A stretch of DNA of 64,000 nucleotides from an uncultured Tenacibaculum sp. (GCA_947492185.1 CANLMR010000002.1:124001-188000), one strand, 5' to 3'; numbered from the stretch's first letter, positions 53,907-62,398 are shown. Notes: generated by a model from the letters alone, not told the origin. Translations and numbers: made by a program.

Positions 53907-55508
53907 TTATATAGGTTTTATAGCTTTGAAAGTAATGTAAAAGTTTCCTTCTATACTATCAGGGTACGTTACAGTACCTCTCATCTGTTCAGTTAAAATT
54001 TGAATTAAACTTAAACCTAATGATCTCTTATTACTATGTGTTTTTTTAAACTCGTTTTGACCATTATCTGAGTAAATTAGCAAATAACCTTTATCTTTTT
54101 CCTCTACATTAATAAATATAGAATTATTTCTATCAGATTTGAAAGCATGTTTAAATGAGTTTGTTAATAATTCATTAACTATTAAACCAAGGTAAGATGT
54201 AGTCTCTGGATCAAAAATTAAATCTTCATCTATATTAATTCCTCTAGTTAATTTAATAGAATCATGTTTTATGGTTCCTTCTACATAATCTATTAAATTA
54301 ATTAAATATTCTTTTAGTTTAATATCGATTAATGATTCATTATTATACAATTTTTCATGCACTAGCGACATTGATTCAATTCGTGTTCTACTATCAGAAA
54401 GTGCTTTAATTACATTTTCATCTTGGTACTCTCTTTCTTGCATTGATAAAATTCCAGAAATAAAAACCATATTATTTCTAATTCTATGGTGTATCTCTTT
54501 AATAAGAGTCTTAATTTTTAATAAATTTAATTCTAGCTCTTTGTTTTTAGAAGTAATAGAATTATTCGCGTTTAATAAATTTTTATTTAACCTTTCGTTT
54601 TTGAAATACTGAAACAAAGCAAGAAAACTAAGCAAAGAGATAATACTATACCATAAATATGTCATGTTAAAAATGCGGGTATGTATTAAAGGTTTGTTTT
54701 TGTAAGCACTTCCTATTTTTAATTTCAACCCAAATAAATTTATAGAAGAATAAATAAAATCGTTATTATGTATATCGAAGTTTTTATAATACTGATTATC
54801 CTTTGTTGTATTGAAAATAGGAGAATTATTGTAATAAGCTTCACGGGTTAAATCAACTGTTTCATTAATTAGAAACTTGTGTATATAAAGATCTTCATTA
54901 TTGTTTTCATAAAAATAATCTAAAAGGTATTTAACATTTAGAATTGGTGTAATATATCCTAATATTTCTCCTTTAGAGTTTTTTGCAGAAAAATTAAAAG
55001 GAAAGCCTGCCCATCCTTCTCTTAAATTTATTGGTGTTAACAGTTTTATATCATTAGAAACCATTAATTCATTCAATTCTGTTATTCTTTTATGATCTCG
55101 TATATTTTTAACTGAAGTACCTCTTAAATTTGAAGGATCAATTTCTTTAGGGGTGATTACATATTTAAACACATGATTTATATCAATATAATTAACTATA
55201 ATAGAATCATTAAAGTTTATTTCCTTTAAAAAATCATTTAAATATTTTTGAAATTCAATCTCGGTTGGAAACTCTTTAGCGTTTTTGGTATAACTTTTCA
55301 GTGAAGAAACTAACGAAGCGTATACTTCAATACCTGCTTTAGCTCTTACCATTGCATCAGTATGAGCTCTACGCAATTGTCTATCAATCTTTTGTTTTTC
55401 TAATTCATTATAATCATTTAATAAATTATGTAGTAAGAAGAATCCTGTTAATAATAGGATAAAAGCAATTATGTAGTATCTATACGCTTTAGCCACTCTC
55501 AAATTCAA
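53907..55508 (-). CDS. Membrane sensor histidine kinase (HisKA_2 type)
   Basis: A 533-residue kinase. TM1 is about 10-29 and TM2 about 281-301, with an extracytoplasmic sensor of about 250 residues between (contains IIVNYIDINHVFKYVITP and GWAGFPFNFSAKNSKGEILG, Cache-like). A short coiled coil (NANNSITSKNKELELNLLK) leads to KEIHHRIRNNMVFISGIL, the HisKA_2 phospho-acceptor (His340/341), then NELLTNSFKHAF, DNG and SLGLSLIQ, the ATPase boxes. No response regulator is encoded near it. The start is TTG at 55508, GTG at 55496 is possible; no ATG is available in frame. A -7 element ends 13 nt upstream. Signal unknown. Confidence 0.88.
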   Translation of the reverse strand: MNLRVAKAYRYYIIAFILLLTGFFLLHNLLNDYNELEKQKIDRQLRRAHTDAMVRAKAGIEVYASLVSSLKSYTKNAKEFPTEIEFQKYLNDFLKEINFNDSIIVNYIDINHVFKYVITPKEIDPSNLRGTSVKNIRDHKRITELNELMVSNDIKLLTPINLREGWAGFPFNFSAKNSKGEILGYITPILNVKYLLDYFYENNNEDLYIHKFLINETVDLTREAYYNNSPIFNTTKDNQYYKNFDIHNNDFIYSSINLFGLKLKIGSAYKNKPLIHTRIFNMTYLWYSIISLLSFLALFQYFKNERLNKNLLNANNSITSKNKELELNLLKIKTLIKEIHHRIRNNMVFISGILSMQEREYQDENVIKALSDSRTRIESMSLVHEKLYNNESLIDIKLKEYLINLIDYVEGTIKHDSIKLTRGINIDEDLIFDPETTSYLGLIVNELLTNSFKHAFKSDRNNSIFINVEEKDKGYLLIYSDNGQNEFKKTHSNKRSLGLSLIQILTEQMRGTVTYPDSIEGNFYITFKAIKPI

Positions 55509-55521
55509 TATACTTGAATCA

Positions 55522-55529
55522 CAAATGTA
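55522..55529 (-). promoter_or_regulatory. -7 element for the histidine kinase gene
   Basis: Minus-strand TACATTTG fits TAnnTTTG and lies in the 21-nt gap after the YigZ gene. The implied start near 55517 is only about 8 nt before the TTG, or about 20 nt before the GTG. Confidence 0.5.
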
Positions 55530-56138
55530 TTAAAGCTCGTTTATTATCACTTTAAATAAATTGTTAAAAACATCAAAAGTAGTTTTTGCATAACTTTTCC
55601 TTACAGAAATAATGTATTCACATTCTAACTCTAACTTTTGATTTACAATTTCTATTTGATTCTTTTTTATGATTTGCTGAACCTTATTCATCATATCATA
55701 ACCAAATGTAAGTTTATAATGAACATCTATAGTTTTCTCTACTATTTCAGAAGCCTGTAAAGCTAATTTAGCTGATGATCTGTATGCATTTATCAAACCG
55801 CCCACTCCTAATTTTGTTCCTCCAAAATATCGAACAGACACTATTAAAACATTGGTTATATCAAAAGCTTGAATTTGCCCGTAAATAGGTTGACCCGCTG
55901 AATTACTCGGCTCGCCATCATCATTTGCTCTAAAACGAAACTTTTCAGTTCCTAATTGCCAAGCATAACAATGATGCCCGGCATTAGGATGTTTTTTTTT
56001 CAATTCTTCCAATGATTGTTTAATATCCTCTTCTGTTTTAACTGGAAAAGCATAACCAAAAAATTTACTATTCCTATCTTTAAAAAGAGTTTCTTCTGAA
56101 GGTTTTACTATAGTTTTAAAAGTATCTTTCTCCTCCAT
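55530..56138 (-). CDS. YigZ/IMPACT-family protein
   Basis: A 202-residue two-domain protein. The N-terminal UPF0029 (IMPACT) domain holds EETLFKDRNSKFFGYAFPV, GHHCYAWQLG, NDDGEPSNSAGQPI and VRYFGGTKLGVGGLINAY, all conserved; the C-terminal half is a small ferredoxin-like fold (DUF1949-type). Homologues include E. coli YigZ and the mammalian translation regulator IMPACT; the bacterial function is not clear. Start 3 nt after the EamA stop; part of the ribD-HAD-EamA-yigZ operon. Confidence 0.9.
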   Translation of the reverse strand: MEEKDTFKTIVKPSEETLFKDRNSKFFGYAFPVKTEEDIKQSLEELKKKHPNAGHHCYAWQLGTEKFRFRANDDGEPSNSAGQPIYGQIQAFDITNVLIVSVRYFGGTKLGVGGLINAYRSSAKLALQASEIVEKTIDVHYKLTFGYDMMNKVQQIIKKNQIEIVNQKLELECEYIISVRKSYAKTTFDVFNNLFKVIINEL

Positions 56139-56141
56139 AAT

Positions 56142-57008
56142 TTAAAAAACAGTTATTAAAACTATACTTATAATAGCAATAGCAACGCCAATCCAATTTT
56201 TATTTTCTAATCGTTCTTTAAATAAAAACAAACCAAATAGTGTTGTTAACAATACAATACTAACATTGTTTATGGTAAATAAAACCGAACTTTCTATTCC
56301 CTCTATTTTAAGTGCTCTAATTAAAAATTCTATTGAGAAATAATTAGGAATTCCTAAAGCAACACCTGCTATAATATTTTTTACAGAAAGCTCTACTTTT
56401 TTAGTCAACATTTGAAATAGCAAAAAAATCACTCCAAATACAAAGGCTACTCCAAAAATTGAAGCAGAGAAAATCGAAACTTTCTCGGTTGGCACATAAT
56501 TAATCTCGGTATACTTTAATAAGGTATCTATTGCACCCGATCCTAAGAATAATAATGCTGGAAGTAACAAAGAACCACTTTGAAATCCTTTAGAGTCATT
56601 ACTTTTTACCGAAGTAAGATATACAGCAACTAAAGCTAATAAAATTCCAAAAACCTTAATAATTCCAACAGATTCATTATATAGAATAACACCAAAAACA
56701 ATAGGAATTACAACAGCCATTCTTCCTGAAACAGAAGCAACTGAAAGTCCGTTTCGTTGCGATGTTATTGCCATAACATTAAAAATAGTAATGAATAAAA
56801 AACCTAAAAACAAAGCCCCGTAAAACCAATCTTGATGTGGTATTTTGGAAATTGGTATTTTAACATCAGAATACAAATACCCAATTATAAACGCAACAAT
56901 GTAATTAACAACAATTGCTTGGAAAGTATTCACTTTATAAACTTCAAATAATTTAAATATTACATATAAACTACTCGATATTAAAATACTAAGTACTAAA
57001 TAAATCAT
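56142..57008 (-). CDS. EamA/DMT-family membrane transporter
   Basis: A 288-residue protein with about ten hydrophobic segments in two similar halves (drug/metabolite transporter fold). The first half includes GLSVASVSGRMAVVIPIVFG and the second ESSVLFTINNVSIVLLTTLFGLFLFKERL. Substrate unknown; EamA members export amino acids, nucleobases or small metabolites. Its ATG overlaps the HAD stop in the sequence ATGA, so the two are translationally coupled. Confidence 0.88.
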   Translation of the reverse strand: MIYLVLSILISSSLYVIFKLFEVYKVNTFQAIVVNYIVAFIIGYLYSDVKIPISKIPHQDWFYGALFLGFLFITIFNVMAITSQRNGLSVASVSGRMAVVIPIVFGVILYNESVGIIKVFGILLALVAVYLTSVKSNDSKGFQSGSLLLPALLFLGSGAIDTLLKYTEINYVPTEKVSIFSASIFGVAFVFGVIFLLFQMLTKKVELSVKNIIAGVALGIPNYFSIEFLIRALKIEGIESSVLFTINNVSIVLLTTLFGLFLFKERLENKNWIGVAIAIISIVLITVF

Positions 57009-57616
57009 ACAGTAAACTCCTCTCTTTTAAGTAATTCAACTACATCATCTTTTCCTGGTAGATTATTCCAAACTTTAATACCTAATTCATTCGCTGCGTT
57101 AGTATTATCTCTTGTATCGTCTATGAAAATAGTTTCTTCTGGTTTTAAATTATTTTCCTTTAACACAAATTCATAAATATTTTGATTTGGTTTTCTCAAA
57201 TTAATTTCATGTGATAAATAAAATTTTTCAAAACAGTTTTTAAACTCAGAATACAACTCATCTCCCCAATCATTCTGAATCCAAGAAATATGCAGATCAT
57301 TAGTATTACTCAATAAAAACAATCTATACTTTTTTGAAGCTGCTAATTCTTTAAGGAATTTAAGTCTATATAATGGAAAATCTAAAAGAATTGCATTCCA
57401 AGCATAAACTAAATCTTCTTTAGCAATCTTAAATTCTTTATGAAAATATTCTATAAATTCTTCTGTAGATAATAATCCCATTTCGTAATTATAATACACC
57501 TGCATCATTTCTTCCGAAATATTCTCTACTCCTAACTTATATAACTCTTTATAAGTGGCTTCTTTATCTAAATTGATGAATACATCACCAAAATCGAAAA
57601 TGATATTTTTAATCAT
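57005..57616 (-). CDS. HAD-superfamily phosphatase/hydrolase
   Basis: A 203-residue haloacid-dehalogenase-type hydrolase. Motif I is IIFDFGDVFINLDK, motif II LFLLSNTND, motif III with Lys in LRKPNQNIYEF, motif IV FIDDTRDNTNAA. Its cap is of the small helical kind found in YihX/epoxide hydrolase-like HADs, which dephosphorylate sugar phosphates and FMN-like compounds. It overlaps the end of ribD by 8 nt, which is suggestive: flavin synthesis needs an otherwise elusive phosphatase between the RibD and RibH steps, and HAD enzymes do this job elsewhere. That role is an inference. Confidence 0.87.
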   Translation of the reverse strand: MIKNIIFDFGDVFINLDKEATYKELYKLGVENISEEMMQVYYNYEMGLLSTEEFIEYFHKEFKIAKEDLVYAWNAILLDFPLYRLKFLKELAASKKYRLFLLSNTNDLHISWIQNDWGDELYSEFKNCFEKFYLSHEINLRKPNQNIYEFVLKENNLKPEETIFIDDTRDNTNAANELGIKVWNNLPGKDDVVELLKREEFTV

Positions 57617-58649
57617 TTAAATATATTCTTAACGTATCGTTTTGTAATTTTTCTTCTCTCTTAAGTTTAGCCTTTAAAACAGGAGCTTTAACTCCATCTC
57701 TAAACTCATTGTCTCCTATAAAAACCCTTGCTTCATCCCAAATATTATCGTTGATAAATGTTTGTAATGTTTGCGCCCCTCCTTCAATAATTATAGATTG
57801 GATTTTATACTGAACTAGAACTTCGATTATCTGTTGGGTAATGTTATCGGAAAAATCAATTTTTTCATAAACTAAGTTTTTATCTAAACTTTCCTTCTTA
57901 ACCTCAGTTATAACAATAGTTTTTACCGTTTTATCAAAAACAGAAAGATTTTCAGTAATCTTCAAAGATTTATCTAAAACCACTCGAACAGGATTATTTC
58001 CTGTCCATGATCTTACATTTAATTTAGGATTATCATCTAGAACTGTATTTGTTCCAACTAAAATAGCGTGTTCTTGCGCTCGCCATTTGTGAACTAATTG
58101 TTTAGAATATTCATTGGAAATCCAAACTGGTTTTTGAATATCTTTTTGATTTGGAGCAATAAATCCATCTTTAGTTTCTGCCCATTTTAAAATAATGTAA
58201 GGTCTTTTCTTGTTCTGAAATGTAAAAAAACGCTTATGATGCTGTATACATTCTTCTTCTAAAACCCCAACTAAAACATTTACACCATTATTTTTCAATC
58301 TTTCTATTCCTTTTCCAGCTACTATACTATGTGTATCAATAGTTCCTATAATTACATTAGGAATTTGTTTTTCAATTATTAAATCAGAACAAGGTGGTGT
58401 TTTACCGAAATGAGAACAAGGTTCAAGCGTAACGTAAATTGTAGCTGTTTTTAATAATGATTCATCTTTTACAGAGTTAATTGCATTCACTTCTGCATGT
58501 GAACCTCCGTAAGAAGTAGTATACCCTTCACCAATAATAACATTATTAGCAACAATAACTGCTCCCACAGAAGGATTAGGTCGAGTTACACCAATACCAT
58601 TTTTTGCCAATTCTAGACATCGGCGCATATATATATCACTGAATATCAA
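57609..58649 (-). CDS. ribD: Riboflavin biosynthesis deaminase/reductase RibD
   Basis: A 346-residue bifunctional enzyme of riboflavin synthesis. The N-terminal deaminase domain has the zinc site HAEVNAI (His51, Glu53) and PCSHFGKTPPC (Cys78, Cys87); the C-terminal part is the NADPH-dependent reductase (ILKWAETKDGFIA, VGTNTVLDDNPKLNVR, IIIEGGAQTLQTFI). The start is TTG at 58649, 3 nt after the LEA-lipoprotein stop; the first ATG (58628, in DIYMRRCLELAKNG) would remove residues usually present before MRRC in RibD, so TTG is preferred. First enzyme of the ribD-HAD-EamA-yigZ run. Confidence 0.93.
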   Translation of the reverse strand: MIFSDIYMRRCLELAKNGIGVTRPNPSVGAVIVANNVIIGEGYTTSYGGSHAEVNAINSVKDESLLKTATIYVTLEPCSHFGKTPPCSDLIIEKQIPNVIIGTIDTHSIVAGKGIERLKNNGVNVLVGVLEEECIQHHKRFFTFQNKKRPYIILKWAETKDGFIAPNQKDIQKPVWISNEYSKQLVHKWRAQEHAILVGTNTVLDDNPKLNVRSWTGNNPVRVVLDKSLKITENLSVFDKTVKTIVITEVKKESLDKNLVYEKIDFSDNITQQIIEVLVQYKIQSIIIEGGAQTLQTFINDNIWDEARVFIGDNEFRDGVKAPVLKAKLKREEKLQNDTLRIYLND

Positions 58650-58652
58650 TAG

Positions 58653-59117
58653 CTATAATTTGATTTTTATTTCTTGAGTTTTATCAATAGCATATGTATT
58701 AGATATTCCTAAAACTTTGTATTTAATATCTCCTTTAAACCGAACATCAAGTTTATTATTTAGTAAAGAACTTAATAAACCTCCAAGAACACCTCCTTTT
58801 TTATTTTCAAATACTTTATTTGCAGGAATAACTACATTTAAAGGAATAGAAAACTCTTTGTTCGCTGGAACTTTAAATTCTTCAGAAGAAACCTGAGCAA
58901 CTTCAGCCCCATTTACAATAACCTTAATCTCATCCGTGGATAATTTACCTCCAATATCATTTTCATTTTTAAAATACGCTTTTGCTTGTAGTCTAATTGT
59001 ATCTTTACTAAGTGATAAAAATTCAATTTCATCTACTTTAATAAAAGTTGGTTTCTTCTTTACAGAACAATTCAATAAAAAAATAGATATCAGGATTAAA
59101 TATAGTACGTTCTTCAT
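58653..59117 (-). CDS. LEA type 2-like lipoprotein
   Basis: A 154-residue lipoprotein (lipobox FLLNCSVKK, Cys17). After the signal it is one beta-sandwich: FIKVDEIEFLSLSKDTIRLQ, AYFKNENDIGGKLSTDEIKV, VPANKEFSIPLNVVIPANKV, ending KTQEIKIKL; the asparagine-rich paired strands match the LEA_2/WHy fold. Bacterial members are of unknown function, perhaps envelope stress proteins. It is the first gene of the run leading to ribD (3-nt gap) and has a -7 element at 59141-59148 that abuts the prmC promoter on the other strand. Confidence 0.82.
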   Translation of the reverse strand: MKNVLYLILISIFLLNCSVKKKPTFIKVDEIEFLSLSKDTIRLQAKAYFKNENDIGGKLSTDEIKVIVNGAEVAQVSSEEFKVPANKEFSIPLNVVIPANKVFENKKGGVLGGLLSSLLNNKLDVRFKGDIKYKVLGISNTYAIDKTQEIKIKL

Positions 59118-59126
59118 TTGTTTTGT

Positions 59127-59148
59127 TACTTTTGATATGTCAAAAATA
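59127..59148. promoter_or_regulatory. Back-to-back promoters of prmC and the LEA-type gene
   Basis: TACTTTTG at 59127-59134 (plus, towards prmC) and TATTTTTG at 59141-59148 on the minus strand (towards the LEA-type gene), both exact fits to TAnnTTTG. The two elements are 6 bp apart, so the two promoters overlap and cannot be occupied together. Neither has a -33 TTG at the usual spacing. Confidence 0.55.
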
Positions 59149-59167
59149 CCATTTTTACATTGATTAT

Positions 59168-60016
59168 ATGAAGCTAAAAGACTTCAGGACTTTTTTCAAT
59201 AACGAACTCACAGAATTATACCCTAAAAAAGAAATAGATGCTTTTTTCTTTAGAACTGTTGAATCCATTCTAGATTTAAAACTTATGGATGTTTTCACTA
59301 AAGAAAATACTATAATTCAAAAAGACAAATTAACAATATTAAAAGGCATTATAAAGCGTTTGAAATCAGAAGAACCTATTCAATATATTTTAGGAGAAAC
59401 TGAATTCTTCGGATATGTTTTTAAAGTAAACCCTAATGTATTAATACCAAGACCAGAAACTGAAGAATTGGTTAACTGGGTTAAGGAAAATTTTGAATCG
59501 GAAGAAAAAGAGTTAAATATTTTGGACATAGGAACTGGTTCTGGATGTATAGCTATTTCTATAAAAAAAGAACTTAAAAATGCTAATGTTACTGCATTTG
59601 ACATTTCTACAAAAGCACTAGAAACTGCAAAAAGCAATGCATTATTAAATGATGCTGACGTAAACTTTATTATTCATGATATTTTATCACAACAACCTAT
59701 TATAGATGAATTTGATGTAATAATATCCAATCCTCCTTATGTTAGAGAGTTGGAAAAAGCAGAAATTAAAAATAATGTTTTAAATAATGAACCACATTTA
59801 GCGTTATTTGTAGAAGATGATAATCCATTAGTATTTTACAAACGAATTGCAGATGTTGCTAAAAAGAATTTAAAAGAAAATGGGATATTATTCTTTGAAA
59901 TTAATCAGTATTTAGGAGAAGAAACCAAACAAATGTTATTAGATAAAGGATTTAAAAATGTAGTTTTAAAAAGTGATTTATTTGGTAACCACAGAATGGT
60001 AAAAGCTAATTTGTAA
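59168..60016 (+). CDS. prmC: Peptide chain release factor N5-glutamine methyltransferase PrmC
   Basis: A 282-residue SAM-dependent enzyme that methylates the GGQ glutamine of release factors. It has the N-terminal helical domain, then GETEFFGYVFKVNPNVLIPR and PETEELVNW, the SAM motif ILDIGTGSGCIAISI, and the catalytic SNPPYVRELEKAEI with the following NEPHLALFVEDDNPLVFYKR. All are family hallmarks. The ATG at 59168 gives the usual length; the longer in-frame start at 59123 would sit on the promoter. Starts a plus-strand series; the pentapeptide gene follows after 14 nt. Confidence 0.95.
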   Translation: MKLKDFRTFFNNELTELYPKKEIDAFFFRTVESILDLKLMDVFTKENTIIQKDKLTILKGIIKRLKSEEPIQYILGETEFFGYVFKVNPNVLIPRPETEELVNWVKENFESEEKELNILDIGTGSGCIAISIKKELKNANVTAFDISTKALETAKSNALLNDADVNFIIHDILSQQPIIDEFDVIISNPPYVRELEKAEIKNNVLNNEPHLALFVEDDNPLVFYKRIADVAKKNLKENGILFFEINQYLGEETKQMLLDKGFKNVVLKSDLFGNHRMVKANL

Positions 60017-60030
60017 AGATATTCGTATAT

Positions 60031-60969
60031 ATGGAAGGTAATTTTCAAGAAGAGTTAGAGCAACTAAAAAAAGAAAACGAAGCATTACGTAACGAAATGA
60101 CTAAGGCTTCTGAAAAGAAAAAACGTAAACAAGAAAGAACTAAAAAATCACTTTCTTGGACTTGGAACATGTTTGCAGGTGTATCTTTAAAAAACAGCTT
60201 TAATCAATGGTTTACAGAGTTTCATTCAAAAGAAAAAGTTTCACCTAATACTTCTGCAAGTTTATTAACTTCCTTAGTAAAAAGATTTGTTAGAGTACGT
60301 TTATTAAGTTTAATACTTTTATTATTTTCTTTAGTTCCTTCTTTAATTACTCTCTACGTTTTAATTAAACAAAATGAACTAATTAAAACTCAAAACTTAC
60401 TAGTTGAAGGCTCAAGAAGATCTTCTTATAGTTATCAACTTGCTAATCTTTTTGACTTAATTGATAATAAAGGTTTTGAGGGATCTAGAAGAAGAATTGT
60501 TGGCTTATGTAGTGTGTTAAAACCATATAGTTACTTAGATTCAGATGGTCAAAACACAGTTTTTTATAGCCCTGAAAGAACTCAATTATTATTATATCTA
60601 CTAGAATCAAAATTCAGTGTTAGTCAATTACAAGCTATTTTTGATAATTCTGACTTCTCTTATTGTGACTTACGAAATGTAGATCTATCTGGTAAGCATT
60701 TAGCAGGCATTAATTTATCTCATTCTAACTTAGAAAATTGTGAGTTGAACACTGCTAATTTAGATAATTCCGATTTTTCTTTTGCAAATTTGCAAAATGT
60801 TCAATTTTCTAATGGTAGAGCTAAGAACGCCTCTTTTAGAGAAGCAGATTTAACCAATGCTAAATTCACAAAAGCAAAAGATTTAACTGGTGCTGATTTT
60901 ACTTATGCAGATACAGATGACACAAACTTTAGTCTTTCTGACATTACAAAAACAAAAGGTTTAAAATAA
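60031..60969 (+). CDS. Membrane protein with pentapeptide repeats
   Basis: A 312-residue protein: coiled-coil, strongly charged N-terminus (residues 1-45, EEQLKKENEALRNEM-type), one membrane segment (about 92-116, LLSLILLLFSLVPSLITLYVL), then about 75 residues of linker, and pentapeptide repeats in residues 207-310 (YCDLRNVDLSGKHLAGINLS, NLENCELNTANLDNSDFSFA, ADLTNAKFTKAKDLTGADFT), which fold into a right-handed quadrilateral helix. Function of such membrane-anchored repeat proteins is unknown. Only 14 nt after prmC. Confidence 0.85.
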   Translation: MEGNFQEELEQLKKENEALRNEMTKASEKKKRKQERTKKSLSWTWNMFAGVSLKNSFNQWFTEFHSKEKVSPNTSASLLTSLVKRFVRVRLLSLILLLFSLVPSLITLYVLIKQNELIKTQNLLVEGSRRSSYSYQLANLFDLIDNKGFEGSRRRIVGLCSVLKPYSYLDSDGQNTVFYSPERTQLLLYLLESKFSVSQLQAIFDNSDFSYCDLRNVDLSGKHLAGINLSHSNLENCELNTANLDNSDFSFANLQNVQFSNGRAKNASFREADLTNAKFTKAKDLTGADFTYADTDDTNFSLSDITKTKGLK

Positions 60970-60992
60970 ATCATTAAGTATAAAAATATCTA

Positions 60993-61000
60993 TATTTTTG
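60993..61000 (+). promoter_or_regulatory. Candidate -7 element for the SAM methyltransferase gene
   Basis: TATTTTTG fits TAnnTTTG; it ends 25 nt before the TTG start at 61026. It lies in an imperfect palindrome, so it may also be part of a weak transcript end. Confidence 0.45.
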
Positions 61001-61025
61001 ATTTAATAACAATAATGTTTCTTTC

Positions 61026-62213
61026 TTGAATTTAGCTATTTTAAAAACCGAAGTACAAACGTTTATTAATGAAAAACTAAATGAAGACCTTTCTAAAATA
61101 ATTTTTAAAGGTAGTCCTTTTGTTAGTGTTTCAATTCAAGAACTTGCAAATCAAATTGTAGCAAAAAAGAAGAGTCAAAAAAAACTACCTACTTGGTTCA
61201 ACTCTAAAAATATTTACTATCCTCAAAAAGTATCTATAGAACAAACTTCTTCAGAAACTACTGCAAAATATAAAGCTAGCTTAACAAAAGGAGCTTCTTT
61301 AATTGATATTAGTGGTGGTTTCGGTATCGATTCCTATTATTTTTCTAAGAATGTTAATAATGTAATTCATTGCGAAATTAATAATGAATTATCTGAAATC
61401 GTAGGTCATAATTACAAAGAACTAAAAGTATCAAATATTGAAACCAAGGCATGTAATGGCATTGTATATTTAAAAAATAATACTACAGCTAAATTTGATT
61501 GGGTTTATACTGATCCTTCTAGGCGAAATGAATCTAAAAACAAAGTATTTCTTTTAAAAGATTGTTCTCCGAATGTACCTGAAGAATTAGATCTTCTTTT
61601 TTCAAAATCTGAAAATATATTAATTAAGGTCTCTCCTATCTTAGATATTACTTCAACAATAAAAGAGCTTAAATACACAAAAGAAATTCATATTGTAGCT
61701 GTTAATAATGAAGTAAAAGAATTACTTTTTATACTTCAAAAAAATTACAACAAACAAATTCAAATAAAAGCAATTAACTTACTCAAAAACAAAACAGACG
61801 AATTTAGTTTTACTCTGAATTCTAATGAATATAAAGAAAGTAACTACTCATTACCTCTAAAATATTTATATGAGCCGAATGTTGCTATATTAAAATCTGG
61901 AGGTTTCAAAGAAGTAGCTAGTAAATTTAATATTAAAAAACTGCATCAACACTCACATCTATATACTTCAGAGAGTTTAATTGATTTCCCTGGAAGAACA
62001 TTTAGTATTGAAAAAGTAATACCATACAGTAAAAATGAAATCAAGAAGAATATCCCCAATAAAAAAGCAAATATTACAGTTAGAAATTTCCCAAAAACAG
62101 TTGCACAAATTAGAAAAGAAACCAAAATAACGGAAGGTGGAGATATTTATTTATTCTTAACAACTTTAACCAATAACGCTAAAGTTATGATAATCAGCAA
62201 CAAAATTCATTAG
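61026..62213 (+). CDS. Class I SAM-dependent methyltransferase (THUMP-like C-terminal domain)
   Basis: A 395-residue protein. The N-terminal half has a Rossmann-type core with ASLIDISGGFGIDSYYFSKN as SAM motif I and WVYTDPSRRN in the place of motif IV, with DPSRR conserved in this flavobacterial family. Residues about 290-395 (NVAILKSGGFKEVASKFNIK, FPGRTFSIEKVIPYSKNEIK) form a THUMP-like domain, which suggests RNA as substrate. The start is TTG, needed because no ATG is in frame for more than 100 codons and the N-terminus LNKVILH-like pattern (here MNLAILKTEVQTFINEKLN) is part of the family. Substrate unknown. Confidence 0.82.
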   Translation: MNLAILKTEVQTFINEKLNEDLSKIIFKGSPFVSVSIQELANQIVAKKKSQKKLPTWFNSKNIYYPQKVSIEQTSSETTAKYKASLTKGASLIDISGGFGIDSYYFSKNVNNVIHCEINNELSEIVGHNYKELKVSNIETKACNGIVYLKNNTTAKFDWVYTDPSRRNESKNKVFLLKDCSPNVPEELDLLFSKSENILIKVSPILDITSTIKELKYTKEIHIVAVNNEVKELLFILQKNYNKQIQIKAINLLKNKTDEFSFTLNSNEYKESNYSLPLKYLYEPNVAILKSGGFKEVASKFNIKKLHQHSHLYTSESLIDFPGRTFSIEKVIPYSKNEIKKNIPNKKANITVRNFPKTVAQIRKETKITEGGDIYLFLTTLTNNAKVMIISNKIH

Positions 62214-62220
62214 ATTTTAT

Positions 62221-62228
62221 TATATTTG
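62221..62228 (+). promoter_or_regulatory. -7 element of the candidate small RNA
   Basis: TATATTTG fits TAnnTTTG and starts 7 nt after the stop of the methyltransferase gene, just before a set of stem-loops. No -33 TTG at the usual spacing. Confidence 0.5.
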
Positions 62229-62233
62229 AAAAG

Positions 62234-62327
62234 GTTACAACTTTTATAAAGGGTAACTACTATAAGTGTTTTAAGGGGGAAACACGTGGAAGCCTTGATT
62301 TTAATCAAGGCTTCTCTCCCCTTTTAA
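62234..62327 (+). ncRNA. Candidate structured small RNA
   Basis: Within the 185-nt gap between the methyltransferase and SPOR-like genes, three successive hairpins occur right after the -7 element: GTTAC/GTAAC with inner CTTT/AAAG (62234-62257), GTGTTT/AAACAC (62266-62285) with loop TAAGGGGG, and a perfect 12-bp stem with a 2-nt loop (62289-62314, core GCCTTGATT). The segment CCCCTT at 62318-62323 can pair with AAGGGG (62273-62278) in the loop of hairpin 2, forming a pseudoknot or an alternative longer helix. Not recognised as a known RNA family. The 3' end is uncertain because the U run (CCCCTTTT) is short. Confidence 0.4.
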
Positions 62328-62398
62328 CTTCATTTCAAAAGCTATTTCGAAAAGATTTGTATTTTAGCTTTACAGAATTTTTAAACTAGCCAATACAC

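Noticed and set aside
62234..62327. Assignment of the structured gap to a SAM-II or preQ1-II riboswitch, SRP RNA or tRNA
   Set aside because: The downstream gene is not metabolic, the conserved core bases of those families are not seen, and no cloverleaf or SRP apical loop is present.
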